Part shown: one piece after another, positions 24,050-34,885 of the stretch
Layout of the letters: every line of letters begins with the position of its first letter
Numbering within the stretch: the stretch's first letter is position 1
Translations under genes and position numbers: made by a program
The notes under the pieces: generated by a model
Databases searched by the model: none
The model's input: the letters and a program-made list of their open reading frames with translations, nothing else
What the model was told of the DNA's origin: nothing
Assembly: GCA_003858485.1 (NCBI GenBank)
Contig: RQYD01000029.1
Span: 1-37,377, forward strand
DNA length: 37,377 nt
Reading direction: 5' to 3'
Source: Clostridiales bacterium COT073_COT-073
GTDB lineage: Bacteria; Bacillota; Clostridia; Lachnospirales; Vallitaleaceae

Positions 24050-24233
24050 AAAAGGAAAATGATGGGAAACTGGGAAGAGTTTGCTCTTTCCTAAATTTGT
24101 TGTCAAAAAATGTTTTTAAATTACGACAACTAAGACTTGTCGGGCACACTAAGATATTGATAAACTTTAGGTTAATACCAATAAAATCCTGTCACTTCGT
24201 GCCGGTCGGGTTTTGCACTTATGATTTTGTCGG

Positions 24234-26284
<2,051 letters not shown>

Positions 26285-26293
26285 GAGGAAACC

Positions 26294-28855
26294 ATGGAAG
26301 AAAAGATGATCGACCGGATTGTGCCAATTGACCTGCAAGGGGAAATGAAAAAATCCTATATCGACTACGCAATGAGCGTTATTGCCTCACGGGCACTTCC
26401 CGATGTCAGAGATGGCTTAAAACCGGTACAGCGCAGAATATTATATGCCATGGCCGAACTCGGAGTAACGGCCGATAAACCGTACAGAAAGTCAGCCCGT
26501 ATCGTCGGTGATACCATGGGTAAATATCATCCGCATGGTGACAGTTCGATTTATGATGCCATGGCCAGGATGGCACAGGATTTTTCAATTCGCTATATGC
26601 TGGTCGATGGTCATGGTAACTTTGGCAGTGTCGATGGCGATAGTCCGGCAGCTATGCGTTATACCGAAGCCAGACTATCGAAAATCAGTATGGAAATGCT
26701 GGCTGACATTAATAAGGATACGGTTGACTTTGGCCCGAACTTTGATGAATCCCTGCAGCAGCCAATGGTACTGCCATCCAGATTTCCTAATTTACTGGTC
26801 AATGGAGTTGGCGGCATTGCCGTTGGTATGGCGACTAATATTCCGCCTCATAATATCGGTGAAGTCATTGATGCTGTCATTAAAATTATTGATAATAAAG
26901 TAGCCGACCAGGATACAGAAATTGATGAACTTTTGCAAATTGTCAAAGGTCCGGATTTTCCAACATATGGTAAAATTTTAGGAAAGTCCGGAATCAAAAG
27001 GGCATATCGGACCGGCCGGGGTAAGATTTTAGTCAGAGCCAAAGCGGATATTGAAACATATGCCGGAAATAAGCAAAGGATCATTGTCAGTGAGCTGCCA
27101 TATCAGGTGAATAAGGCGCGTTTGATTATGAAAATTGCGGAATTGGTCAAAGAAAAGAAAATTGAAGGAATTTCTGATTTGCGTGATGAATCCGGCCGCA
27201 GTGGAATGCGGGTAGTGATTGAGCTAAAGCGGGATGCCAATGCCAATGTGGTTTTAAATAAATTATACAAGCATACTTCCATGCAGGAAACTTTTGGTTT
27301 TAATATGCTGGCGCTGGTTAATAATGAGCCGAAAATCTTAAATCTTAAAGAAATTTTACAGCATTATCTGGCTCATCAGGAAGATGTGATCACCCGCCGG
27401 ACCAAGTATGATTTGAAAAAAGCTGAAGAAAGAGCCCATATTTTAGAGGGATTGTTAAAGGCACTCGATTTCATTGATGAGGTTATTGCTTTAATTCGGG
27501 CTTCTAAAAATGTGGCGGAAGCTAAAACCGCATTGATGGAAAGATTTGCCTTTACTGAAGTGCAGGCCCAGGCGATCGTTGATATGCGTCTTAGAGCTTT
27601 AACCGGTTTAGAACGAGAAAAGCTGATGAAAGAGCTGGAAGATTTACAGACTCTGATTGCACGTTTAAAGGCGATTTTAGCCGATGAAAAATTGCTGCTG
27701 GGTGTAATAAAAGAAGAAATTACCGTAATTCGTGATAAATATGCTGATCCCCGCCGGACCATCATTACTTATGATGAAGGCGAAATCAATATGGAAGATT
27801 TGATTAAAGATGAGCTGACAGCCATTACTTTAACACATCTTGGCTATATTAAGAGAATGCCGATTTCTGCTTATAAAAATCAGCACCGGGGTGGTAAGGG
27901 CATGAAAGGCGTATCGACCAGAGAGGAAGACTTTGTGGAAGATATTTTTATTTCTGCCACCCACAGTTATTTATTCTTCTTTACCAACAAGGGTAAAGTT
28001 TATCGTCTGAAGACTTATGAAATTCCGGAAAGCAGCCGGATCGCCAGAGGTACAGCTTTGGTCAATTTACTGCAAATCGGAGCCGATGAAAAAATTACAG
28101 CAGTGGTGCCGATTCGGGAATATAAGCAGGATAATTATTTGGTCATGGCTACGAAAAAAGGAATGTTTAAAAAGACTTCACTTGATGAGTATGCCAATAT
28201 TCGCAGCAATGGACTGCAAGCCATTAATTTGCGGGAAGATGATGATTTGATTGAAGTCAAATTAACAGACGGCCAGGCTGAGATCTTCCTGGGTACCAAA
28301 ATGGGTCAATGTATTCGCTTTAGTGAAGAACATATTCGCAGTATTGGCCGCAATTCGATTGGTGTCAGAGGAATGAACTTAAATCCGGATGATGAAATTA
28401 TCGGGATGCAGCTGCTATCACAGGGTAAGTATATTTTGGCTGTGTCTGAGCGCGGACTTGGGAAACGTACCGATATGTCGGAATTTACCCTGCAAAATCG
28501 AGGCGGCAAGGGTGTTAAATTTTATAAGATCACCGAAAAAACCGGAAATGTCATTGGTATGAAGGCAGTTGATGCTGATAATGAATTGATTTTGATCACC
28601 AATGAAGGCATTGTTATTCGGATCAATGTGTCGGATATTTCCGAATTAAGCCGAATCACATCGGGGGTCAAATTAATGGATTTAGAACCAGGTATTTCGA
28701 TTGCCGGTATTGCCAGAATAAAGGCAATTGAGCAAATTGATGAAGAAATTGATGACAGTTTAGAGGAAGAAGTCGAAGAACTGGATCTTGAAATGGAAGA
28801 TGATGTTGAATTGGAAGATGATGCTGATGATCAATCGGAAGACGATCTTTTTTAG
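26294..28855 (+). CDS. gyrA: DNA gyrase subunit A
   Basis: 853 residues. Winged-helix and tower domains with the catalytic Tyr123 in [11 protein letters not shown]. The quinolone-resistance region reads [10 protein letters not shown] with Ser84 and Asp88, the wild-type susceptible residues. The C-terminal beta-pinwheel contains the GyrA box QHRGGKG, which distinguishes it from ParC. The last 45 residues are an extremely acidic tail ending EDDLF, likely to tune DNA wrapping. AGGAGGAAACC precedes the ATG. It is cotranscribed with gyrB. Confidence 0.98.
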   Translation: MEEKMIDRIVPIDLQGEMKKSYIDYAMSVIASRALPDVRDGLKPVQRRILYAMAELGVTADKPYRKSARIVGDTMGKYHPHGDSSIYDAMARMAQDFSIRYMLVDGHGNFGSVDGDSPAAMRYTEARLSKISMEMLADINKDTVDFGPNFDESLQQPMVLPSRFPNLLVNGVGGIAVGMATNIPPHNIGEVIDAVIKIIDNKVADQDTEIDELLQIVKGPDFPTYGKILGKSGIKRAYRTGRGKILVRAKADIETYAGNKQRIIVSELPYQVNKARLIMKIAELVKEKKIEGISDLRDESGRSGMRVVIELKRDANANVVLNKLYKHTSMQETFGFNMLALVNNEPKILNLKEILQHYLAHQEDVITRRTKYDLKKAEERAHILEGLLKALDFIDEVIALIRASKNVAEAKTALMERFAFTEVQAQAIVDMRLRALTGLEREKLMKELEDLQTLIARLKAILADEKLLLGVIKEEITVIRDKYADPRRTIITYDEGEINMEDLIKDELTAITLTHLGYIKRMPISAYKNQHRGGKGMKGVSTREEDFVEDIFISATHSYLFFFTNKGKVYRLKTYEIPESSRIARGTALVNLLQIGADEKITAVVPIREYKQDNYLVMATKKGMFKKTSLDEYANIRSNGLQAINLREDDDLIEVKLTDGQAEIFLGTKMGQCIRFSEEHIRSIGRNSIGVRGMNLNPDDEIIGMQLLSQGKYILAVSERGLGKRTDMSEFTLQNRGGKGVKFYKITEKTGNVIGMKAVDADNELILITNEGIVIRINVSDISELSRITSGVKLMDLEPGISIAGIARIKAIEQIDEEIDDSLEEEVEELDLEMEDDVELEDDADDQSEDDLF

Positions 28856-28933
28856 ATGAGTTACCGGGCTGGGCAGAAAAACCAAGTTTTTCAACAGTTG
28901 TGTAACTGAAAGTTACAAAATAAGTGGCGAAAG

Positions 28934-29011
28934 ATATGTGCTACAAAAGCCATCTTACGTAGTAAGTGGACTGTGTAAATGACCGGAACATATGCCCTTT
29001 CCTGGAAAGGG
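28934..29011 (+). repeat. Degenerate structured repeat between gyrA and the CAP gene
   Basis: Shares ATGTGC, AAAGCCATCTT and AAGTG with the long copy at 35.6 kb. The hairpin is CTTAC(GTA)GTAAG here and CTTGC(GGA)GCAAG there, a compensated change. Outer arms ATATGT / ACATAT. A second hairpin CCCTTTC CTG GAAAGGG (28995-29011) follows. Confidence 0.65.
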
Positions 29012-29021
29012 ATAGATCTAA

Positions 29022-29046
29022 AAAAAACAGGCGGAAAGTTGAATAA
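29022..29046 (+). repeat. Copy 2 of the family D repeat, upstream of the CAP gene
   Basis: AAAAAACAG followed by GCGGAAAGTTGAATAA; 22 of 25 bases match the copy at 30502-30526 on the far side of the CAP gene. Both copies follow a GC-rich hairpin. Confidence 0.6.
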
Positions 29047-29081
29047 ATAGTAAGTTGTCAGAAAAAAGAAAGGAGGCAAAG

Positions 29082-30398
29082 ATGAAAAAATATGGATATC
29101 TGTTTTTGGTGATGATTTTGTGGCTTATCAGTTTTTCTGGAATTGCGGCAGCATCCCAAACTCAGGACCGGGAAGCGGTCCGTTCTGTTCAGGAGCTGAA
29201 CCGAATTCGTAAGGCTTCATCTTTGCCGTTATTTACTCCAAACAAGCAGCTGGATGAAGCGGCCATGACCCATAATCGTTATATGAATTACAGCAATGTA
29301 TTATCATCGATCGAAGAAGTTGGAAAAACTTATTATCGGGGACGTTATCCCTGGGACCGGGCGGCTTTTGCCGGTTATGAAAAGGCTTATGTGGCAGAGC
29401 TGGTTGGCAAGCAGTTTAATAATTATAGTGAAGGCTGGCGTACTTTTTTGGGTGATCCCTATTTGCGCTATAATTTATTAAACCCTAATTACAGTGAGAT
29501 TGGAATGGACCGGTATTTGGATTATTCCACTTACTTACTGGGTGGTGACTTGGTTGAAGACAGTTATGAAGTGATTTATCCACATCATCAGCAAACCGGG
29601 ATTCCGGTTAATAATCGGTATTATTTTTCCAAAAATCCCTATGAGCAGGCTCAAAAATCCGGTTATCAGGGTTATCCGTTAACTTATACTTATTATAGTG
29701 ATAAAAAAATTGAGCGCTATGAAATGGAAACCATCTCACTGGTTCGGCTTAATACTTACCAAAGTGTGCCCTTAACCTATATCACTAATCAATTGTCAAA
29801 TACCATTATCATTTTGCCATTAACGGATTTTGAGTATTTTTCCAGCTATGAATTAAAATTACGGATGCGACTGGTTTTTGCGGATGGCAGAAGTCATCAG
29901 GTCAATCATATTTCAAGGTTTACCACCGAAAGTGCCAGCCGTAATCCGATTGAGGAGATCCGTTATTTGACCCGGGCGGAATTTGTCAAGAAATTGGTCC
30001 AGACTTTGCGCTATGATATCAAAACACATTTGGGTATTGTCTTTAAAGATGTGGCACCGGCTTCCGCTGATTCTAAGTATATTTATACTGCTTATTCAGA
30101 AAAACTGGTCGAAGGAAATACCAATGGCGAATTTTTACCAAATGCCAATATCCGGGAGCAGGATGTGTATGTGGTTTTGATCCGGGCCTATGAAAAGAAA
30201 AGAAAGATTTATTTAACCGCACAGGATCAGATCTTATTCCGTCAGGACATTCAGTCAGAGTATGCGGTTGATCCGCTGAGAAAAGCAGTGAAAATTGGCT
30301 TAATTGATGAAACCAGACGCAGCTTTGATCCCAACCATTATTTATCGGTGGCTGAATTTAATGAGATTTTAAAGCGGTTTGAAAGCATTATAAAGTAG
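29082..30398 (+). CDS. Secreted CAP-domain protein with C-terminal SLH repeats
   Basis: 438 residues from the ATG at 29082, behind GAAAGGAGGCAAAG. A signal peptide (about 1-25, ending IAAAS) is followed by a CAP/SCP-like domain (about 30-165: VQELNRIRKASSLPLFTPNKQLDEAAMTHNRYM, later NYSEIGMDRY). A middle beta-rich region (about 200-300) is of unknown type. C-terminal S-layer-homology repeats follow: YLTRAEFVKKLVQTLRY with FKDVAP, then YTAYSEKLVEGNTNGEFLPNANIREQDVYVVL and a third weaker one. SLH repeats would anchor it to secondary cell-wall polymer. CAP proteins have varied roles and the activity here is unknown. It is a single plus-strand gene, convergent with the mrp operon. Confidence 0.82.
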   Translation: MKKYGYLFLVMILWLISFSGIAAASQTQDREAVRSVQELNRIRKASSLPLFTPNKQLDEAAMTHNRYMNYSNVLSSIEEVGKTYYRGRYPWDRAAFAGYEKAYVAELVGKQFNNYSEGWRTFLGDPYLRYNLLNPNYSEIGMDRYLDYSTYLLGGDLVEDSYEVIYPHHQQTGIPVNNRYYFSKNPYEQAQKSGYQGYPLTYTYYSDKKIERYEMETISLVRLNTYQSVPLTYITNQLSNTIIILPLTDFEYFSSYELKLRMRLVFADGRSHQVNHISRFTTESASRNPIEEIRYLTRAEFVKKLVQTLRYDIKTHLGIVFKDVAPASADSKYIYTAYSEKLVEGNTNGEFLPNANIREQDVYVVLIRAYEKKRKIYLTAQDQILFRQDIQSEYAVDPLRKAVKIGLIDETRRSFDPNHYLSVAEFNEILKRFESIIK

Positions 30399-30608
30399 AA
30401 ATCAAAAAGTAAAAGGCTTAAAAGTCAAAAAATGGCTAAACTTAACCAATAAAATACGCAACCTTCCCATCTGTCCGCTTACCGGAGCGGGAAAGAACCA
30501 GAAAAAACAGTGGGAAAGTTGAGTAAAAGGTTGAAGTTTAGTCATTTTATTTTTGTGATTTTGTGGTGATTTTATTCGACCAGATTTTATTGCCTATGTC
30601 TTTTTTTG
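30399..30608. other. Convergent intergenic region with family D repeat copy 3
   Basis: No gene seen. It contains CAACCTTCCCA (from 30463), a hairpin CCGCT / AGCGG, and AAAAAACAG plus GTGGGAAAGTTGAGTAA at 30502-30526. The last 11 bases before the final GAGTAA (TGGGAAAGTTG) are complementary to the first motif with one mismatch, so a larger hairpin is possible. Confidence 0.6.
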
Positions 30609-30652
30609 AAAAATAATGGTGTTAGCAATGGAACGATGCCATTACCAACACC
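30609..30652 (-). terminator. Terminator of the mrp operon
   Basis: On the minus strand GGTGTT pairs with AACACC and AATGG with CCATT inside, followed by ATTATTTTT. It lies about 47 bp past the last gene of the operon. Confidence 0.7.
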
Positions 30653-30698
30653 AAATAATTATACAACCGAAAAATTTGGATCATTGGCGATCAAAAAA

Positions 30699-30980
30699 TC
30701 AATGCCGTCTTTTCTTCTCATCTCCAATAATTTCGATGACCAAACAGTCAAAATCAACACTTTCCATAAATTGATCGGGATAAAAGGTGGTAACAATAAA
30801 CTTCGATAATTCCTTATCATTTTTCGGCAGCCAGATTGGCCGGGCAATATCCAGAGCAATGGCAAAATCGGATAAGGATTCTTTGACCACTCCGGCCCGA
30901 TTTTTGGCTGATTCATATTCCAGCACCGCATCGCGCAGGATCAAATGATTTTTCATTAGTTTTCCCCAGATTTTTAACAT
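30699..30980 (-). CDS. Conserved hypothetical protein at the end of the mrp operon
   Basis: 93 residues from the ATG at 30980, which has TTTGGAGGGTGAT in front and lies directly after the mrpD stop. It begins MLKIWGKLMKNHLILRDAVLEY and contains FAIALDIARPIWLPKNDKELSKFIVTTFYPDQFMESVDFDCLVIEII. I know similar small proteins of about 90 residues in clostridia, but no function. No signal peptide, membrane segment or cofactor motif is present. Tight linkage to mrpD suggests co-expression with the antiporter. Confidence 0.75.
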   Translation of the reverse strand: MLKIWGKLMKNHLILRDAVLEYESAKNRAGVVKESLSDFAIALDIARPIWLPKNDKELSKFIVTTFYPDQFMESVDFDCLVIEIIGDEKKRRH

Positions 30981-30981
30981 A

Positions 30982-32589
30982 TCACCCTCCAAACACAATT
31001 AAATAAAAATACATTCCACAAAAAAAGATAAACATTGATAAAACAATTTCATTAAAGCTTAATTCAATTTGCCGGATCTTTTTAAACAGGGCAATTTTAT
31101 GATAGAAAAAGCGATAAAACAGATAACAAACAGCAATGCTGAGTAAATAAACACCTAATTTGATCAGATAATCACTGGCATAAATCGGCTTACTGATCCC
31201 AAAGAAAAAACTACTCAGATAGGGACCAAAAAGGCCACCCAGGAAAGTAACGGCCGCCAGAGTTAAAATCACGATCGATTGATTGAAGCGGAGCGGCACT
31301 CGCTGCTGACTGTTATCTTTTTTCAGGACCGAAGAGTACTTGACAAATGAGACAATTGTGCCCAAATTAATGATCAGCATTAAAACATCAAAAAATGGTA
31401 AATGCAGGCCCCCTTTTTCAATTAAATATTTAGAATAGGAACCATTAAACAGGGGGGCACCGGTAATGCCCAGGATCGAAACTAAGGTGGCCAGGGCCAC
31501 TAATGGCTGTTTTTGCCATAAACCTTTGATTTCATATAAGTTACGGGTATGATATTCTTCAATCATAATACCGGCAGTTAAAAATAAAGTTGATTTAAAA
31601 ACAGCATGGTTAATTAAATGATAAAAAGCGCCGTAATAAGCATATTCCGTTCCCAGTGACAAACCCAGCATCATCAGGCCGACCTGACTGACGGTATGAT
31701 AGGCCAAAATCAGCTTGATATCGGTTTGACTGAGGGCAAAAATAAAACCAACCACTGCCGTCAGAGCGCCCATAACAATAAAGATTTGGCCAACATCAAT
31801 CACTCCGTGGAAAATAGCGCTGACCCGGACAAAGATAAAAAGCCCACATTTAATATAAATTCCCGATAAAATAGCTGATACGATTGATGGTGCTGAAGGT
31901 GTGCCATGTGCCTTTGGCAGCCAGCTGAATAGCGGCATAACTGCTGATTTTAAGCTAAGTCCGGTGATGATCATGGCAAAGGGCAAAAACAGGGCCGGCG
32001 GATTGTCAAACCGGCTGACCGCCTCTGTTAATAAACTAATATCCAGCACCCCAAAATAACGATAGAGGATGCCGATCCCAAATAAGAAAAAAGAAGCAGC
32101 GATCAGATTGCTGAACAGATAAATAATACCATCATAAATCGATTGGCTGTATTTTTTAAAAATGATCAAAATACTGACAATAATGGTTGAAACTTCAACC
32201 AATACAAAGATATTAAATAAATCATTGGACAGGAACAAAGCACAGATCAAACCTTCGAGAATTAAATACAGCAGTCGGAATAAATAATTGACATAATCCT
32301 TATGATAGTTAAATAAAATCATATTGGTAAATAAAAAGATGACCAGCATGATCAAAACTGCCGAAACCAGATCTGATTTTAAGGAAATACCGATTCCCTG
32401 TGGATAACCGCCTAGAATTTCAAGCCGGGTACCATTGGCTTTAACTTCAAGGAAATTACAAACTGCCAGATAAAATAGCAAAAATTGAAAGAAAAGAACA
32501 AGAATCAAGCCTTTTTTAGGGTATATTAAATAGGAAAAAACGGCAAACAGAATGGGCAGCAAAACAAACCAAAATAAGTCAATTACCAA
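30982..32589 (-). CDS. mrpD: Mrp/Mbh-type antiporter subunit D (NuoN/NuoL-like)
   Basis: 535 residues with about 14 transmembrane helices. A proton-translocating antiporter subunit related to complex I NuoL/M/N. Conserved features: the TM5-type Glu in FNIFVLVEVSTIIV, the Lys in GLSLKSAVMPLFSWLPKAHGTPSAPSIVSAILSGIYIKCGLF, and the His/Lys region HLINHAVFKSTLFL. In Pyrococcus-type nomenclature it corresponds to MbhH. It directly follows mrpC (1 bp) and precedes the small hypothetical gene. It is the only large antiporter subunit here, as MrpA is absent. Confidence 0.92.
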   Translation of the reverse strand: MVIDLFWFVLLPILFAVFSYLIYPKKGLILVLFFQFLLFYLAVCNFLEVKANGTRLEILGGYPQGIGISLKSDLVSAVLIMLVIFLFTNMILFNYHKDYVNYLFRLLYLILEGLICALFLSNDLFNIFVLVEVSTIIVSILIIFKKYSQSIYDGIIYLFSNLIAASFFLFGIGILYRYFGVLDISLLTEAVSRFDNPPALFLPFAMIITGLSLKSAVMPLFSWLPKAHGTPSAPSIVSAILSGIYIKCGLFIFVRVSAIFHGVIDVGQIFIVMGALTAVVGFIFALSQTDIKLILAYHTVSQVGLMMLGLSLGTEYAYYGAFYHLINHAVFKSTLFLTAGIMIEEYHTRNLYEIKGLWQKQPLVALATLVSILGITGAPLFNGSYSKYLIEKGGLHLPFFDVLMLIINLGTIVSFVKYSSVLKKDNSQQRVPLRFNQSIVILTLAAVTFLGGLFGPYLSSFFFGISKPIYASDYLIKLGVYLLSIAVCYLFYRFFYHKIALFKKIRQIELSFNEIVLSMFIFFCGMYFYLIVFGG

Positions 32590-32937
32590 TTACTTTTCCT
32601 CCTTTCGCTTGATGGCTACCTTCAGCCAGTTGGTCGTGCCATAATGATAATATAAACTAATAAACATGGTCAGACCAACAGCGGTGACTGATACACCAAT
32701 TACAATCGAAGTGATCATCAGGGCTTGTGGCAGAGGATCGGCAATGGCAGTACCTTCTGCAATTTGTCCAAGCAGCAGGGGCGGAACAGCATTGCGCTCA
32801 TGATGGGCACCCAGAAAATACAGAATAATAGCCGATTCCATAATACCAAAAGCAATAATCGCTTTGATGATATTGCGGCGGGCAATCAGTCCGTAAATGG
32901 CAATAAAAAATAAAATAAAGGCAATGATCATTCCCAT
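32590..32937 (-). CDS. mrpC: Mrp/Mbh-type antiporter subunit C (NuoK-like)
   Basis: 115 residues with three transmembrane helices, in NuoK-like arrangement (IAFILFFIAIYGLI, KAIIAFGIMESAIILYFLG with the conserved Glu, and PQALMITSIVIGVSVTAVGLTMFISLYY). A Lys/Arg-rich C-terminus is cytoplasmic. AAAGGAGAACAGCC precedes the ATG. Equivalent to MbhG. A 177-bp gap separates it from mrpB. Confidence 0.92.
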   Translation of the reverse strand: MGMIIAFILFFIAIYGLIARRNIIKAIIAFGIMESAIILYFLGAHHERNAVPPLLLGQIAEGTAIADPLPQALMITSIVIGVSVTAVGLTMFISLYYHYGTTNWLKVAIKRKEEK

Positions 32938-33114
32938 GGCTGTTCTCCTTTGCTTGACAGATGAAAAAATGAGTAAATTAGTCAGTTTTTCCTTGTTTTA
33001 GGGCATTGTAATTTTTAAGTGATAGGACTCACATGGTATTATAAAAGGCATATATCTGTTTAATCCTGGATGATAACTGGTGGCAGGATATGGCGAAAAA
33101 GACAGAGTAGACGA
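32938..33114 (-). other. Gap inside the mrp operon
   Basis: No gene. On the minus strand there is a TATAAT (about 33039-33044) without a good -35, so an internal promoter is possible. A weak inverted repeat (ATCCTG / CAGGAT, around 33063-33089) is also present. Confidence 0.35.
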
Positions 33115-33501
33115 TTACTTAGCTTCAAATAATATAAAACGAAAAAATATAATAGTCAGCCCACAGAATACTTTTACTCCAATCAGGAAATTCATCAAAC
33201 TGAGATAAAAAGTTTTAACAGCCACCGGGAAATTTCCCAGGAAGATCAGTGAATATAAAATTCCGGTTGTCAGCAGTAGCAGATAAAGGAATTTTTCGAT
33301 TTGATTCAAACGCTCCAGAGAAAAAGGCAGAGAAGAATCGGTAAAATAACGAATGATAAAGACACCGGCCAGCACCGCTCCACCCTGAAAACCGCCGCCA
33401 GGTGTGATATGACCATTGATAATTACGTAAATGCCAAAAACCAGGATCACCGGATAAATTAAATTCAGGGTATTGGTTACAATTTTTGAGGGTTGGTTCA
33501 T
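33115..33501 (-). CDS. mrpB: Mrp/Mbh-type antiporter subunit B
   Basis: 128 residues with four membrane helices. The family signature is the loop GHITPGGGFQGGAVLAG (about 30-46), typical of MnhB/MrpB domains. Corresponds to MbhF. Its start overlaps the previous gene by 4 bp, so the two are probably translationally coupled. Confidence 0.92.
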   Translation of the reverse strand: MNQPSKIVTNTLNLIYPVILVFGIYVIINGHITPGGGFQGGAVLAGVFIIRYFTDSSLPFSLERLNQIEKFLYLLLLTTGILYSLIFLGNFPVAVKTFYLSLMNFLIGVKVFCGLTIIFFRFILFEAK

Positions 33502-33791
33502 TCCTGACTCCTTTCATGCCGGGAAAAGTAAAAGACAGCAATTACCGAAACAAACAGCAGCATGGTTTCAAATAAGGTATCAAATAAGCGATAATCAAGG
33601 TAAATTGCGGTGACCGAGTTTTCAGCGCCAGTGTCGGCCACCGAGTTTTGAACATAGTAATCTTTAACAAAAGAGCTGACCGGATAAGAGCCGGCAAACC
33701 AATTCTGGCGGTTACTGATCAAAACAAAGGCCACGAAAATCAACATCAGAAGTCCAAGTACAAAATTACGTTTATTAATCTTCGAAAACAT
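33498..33791 (-). CDS. Mbh-type subunit E (split MrpA C-terminal piece)
   Basis: 97 residues. An N-terminal membrane helix (about 10-25), a short external segment, then NSVTAIYLDYRLFDTLFETMLLFVSVIAVFYF. That pattern (NxVTAIxxDYRxFDTxxET) is the C-terminal part of MrpA in bacterial Mrp systems, and is encoded as a separate subunit (MbhE) in Mbh-type operons. It overlaps the DUF4040 gene upstream by 17 bp and mrpB downstream by 4 bp. Confidence 0.85.
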   Translation of the reverse strand: MFSKINKRNFVLGLLMLIFVAFVLISNRQNWFAGSYPVSSFVKDYYVQNSVADTGAENSVTAIYLDYRLFDTLFETMLLFVSVIAVFYFSRHERSQE

Positions 33792-34332
33792 CCTGACTCC
33801 TTTCTTCCAGTTCTAAAAAGCGAATTGGTTCAGAAAAATTTTTCTCCAGATACTCTTTTAAATCAGGGAAATGGTAATTGTCTTTAATTCCATAGCAAAT
33901 AATTTCCGTTGGGGTGTGATGAATAATAATATCAAAATCATGATCATTAATAATGGCAGCCAGCGGCATTTTAGTAGTAGTAGTATCAATTTGAAAGTCC
34001 AGTACTTCATAAGCAAAGCGGCGAATCAATTGCTTTAATTTGCGCCGTAAAAATTGAGCTTCACTGCTGGGATCATCAATTTTATAATATAAAATAAAGA
34101 CCTGATATTTTTTTAAGGCCACTAAAAACAAGATAGTTGACAAAGTGCAGCCGATCACTGCTTCAGCAATGGCCACATCAGCTGCGCCATAAAGCAGATA
34201 AACCAGGGAAGAAGCCAGGGAATAAACTCCTAAATAAATGACGGCATGGCGCAGGGAATGGGTATGAATGGCAGCCAGGGCAAAAATTACCAGTAAAACC
34301 AGTAAAATGTTTTGAATGATAAAAATGGTCAT
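33775..34332 (-). CDS. DUF4040 (MbhD-like) antiporter subunit with a C-terminal soluble extension
   Basis: 185 residues from the ATG at 34332, which overlaps the mrpG stop (ATGA) and has AAAAGGAGGGCTCAAA in front. The first 80 residues hold three membrane helices with HSLRHAVIYLGVYSLASSLVYLLYGAADVAIAEAVIG, the DUF4040/MbhD signature (a domain that is part of MrpA in large-MrpA systems). MbhD proteins are usually near 80-100 residues. Here about 100 further hydrophilic residues follow (from about LYYKIDDPSSE to QDVFED), which I do not recognise. The alternative upstream start (34494) overlaps mrpG and lacks a ribosome-binding site. Confidence 0.85.
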   Translation of the reverse strand: MTIFIIQNILLVLLVIFALAAIHTHSLRHAVIYLGVYSLASSLVYLLYGAADVAIAEAVIGCTLSTILFLVALKKYQVFILYYKIDDPSSEAQFLRRKLKQLIRRFAYEVLDFQIDTTTTKMPLAAIINDHDFDIIIHHTPTEIICYGIKDNYHFPDLKEYLEKNFSEPIRFLELEERSQDVFED

Positions 34333-34631
34333 TTTGAGCCCTCCTTTTGCGGAGCGGTTTTGGAAGTATTGGCTGCCTTGGCCAGCATATGCGAAGCCAA
34401 TGGATTTAAGAATAAAAAAAGACCGATTAAAAAAATAACTTTCAGGCTGATCATTTGCCAGCCCAGATAAATCACCAGACCAATACCAAAGCATAAAAAA
34501 CCCATGGTATCAAGGAGCGAAGAAACAGTAATACTGACAAAGAAACTTTGATTTTTCCAAATTCCATAAACACCGATCGACATAAAAATAAGCCCGATAA
34601 AAAACAAAAGATAAGCAATGATTTCCCGCAT
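34329..34631 (-). CDS. mrpG: Mrp/Mbh-type antiporter subunit G
   Basis: 100 residues with three membrane helices. The PhaG/MnhG pattern is present (LFFIGLIFMSIGVYGIWKNQSFFVSITVSSLLDTMGFLCFGIG, then FLFLNPLASHMLAKAA with the conserved NP-x-SH). Corresponds to MbhC. Its start is at the stop of mrpF and its stop overlaps the DUF4040 start. Confidence 0.93.
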   Translation of the reverse strand: MREIIAYLLFFIGLIFMSIGVYGIWKNQSFFVSITVSSLLDTMGFLCFGIGLVIYLGWQMISLKVIFLIGLFLFLNPLASHMLAKAANTSKTAPQKEGSK

Positions 34632-34885
34632 CAGACATTTCCTCCTCTTTTGACATAGCGGGCAATAAAAATAATGGAAATAAAACCCAGTAAAGCATAA
34701 ACCAGGGCAATATCAATTAAATAATGAAGCCCGGTCATGGCAGCATAAATGAGGATAATTAAAACAATATGCAGGGAAAATAAATTAAAACCCAGCAACC
34801 GATCCCAAATGCTGGGGCCGACAATGATTTTTATGACATGAAATAAACCAGAGAGTACAAGCGCAAATAAGAAAAAATTAAGCAT
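34631..34885 (-). CDS. mrpF: Mrp/Mbh-type antiporter subunit F
   Basis: 84 residues with three membrane helices. Contains VGPSIWDRLLGFNL (the GPxxxDRxxxxN motif of MrpF/MbhB) and DIALVYALLGFISIIFIARY. It overlaps mrpE by 8 bp. Confidence 0.93.
   Translation of the reverse strand: MLNFFLFALVLSGLFHVIKIIVGPSIWDRLLGFNLFSLHIVLIILIYAAMTGLHYLIDIALVYALLGFISIIFIARYVKRGGNV

Noticed and set aside
23818-24149. Short frames on both strands between the J-domain gene and gyrB
   Set aside because: They overlap the repeats, a terminator and the gyrB promoter and lack ribosome-binding sites.
30659-30931. 90-codon minus-strand frame overlapping the end of the mrp operon
   Set aside because: Lies in a shifted frame inside the better-supported 93-residue gene, has no ribosome-binding site and enters the terminator region.
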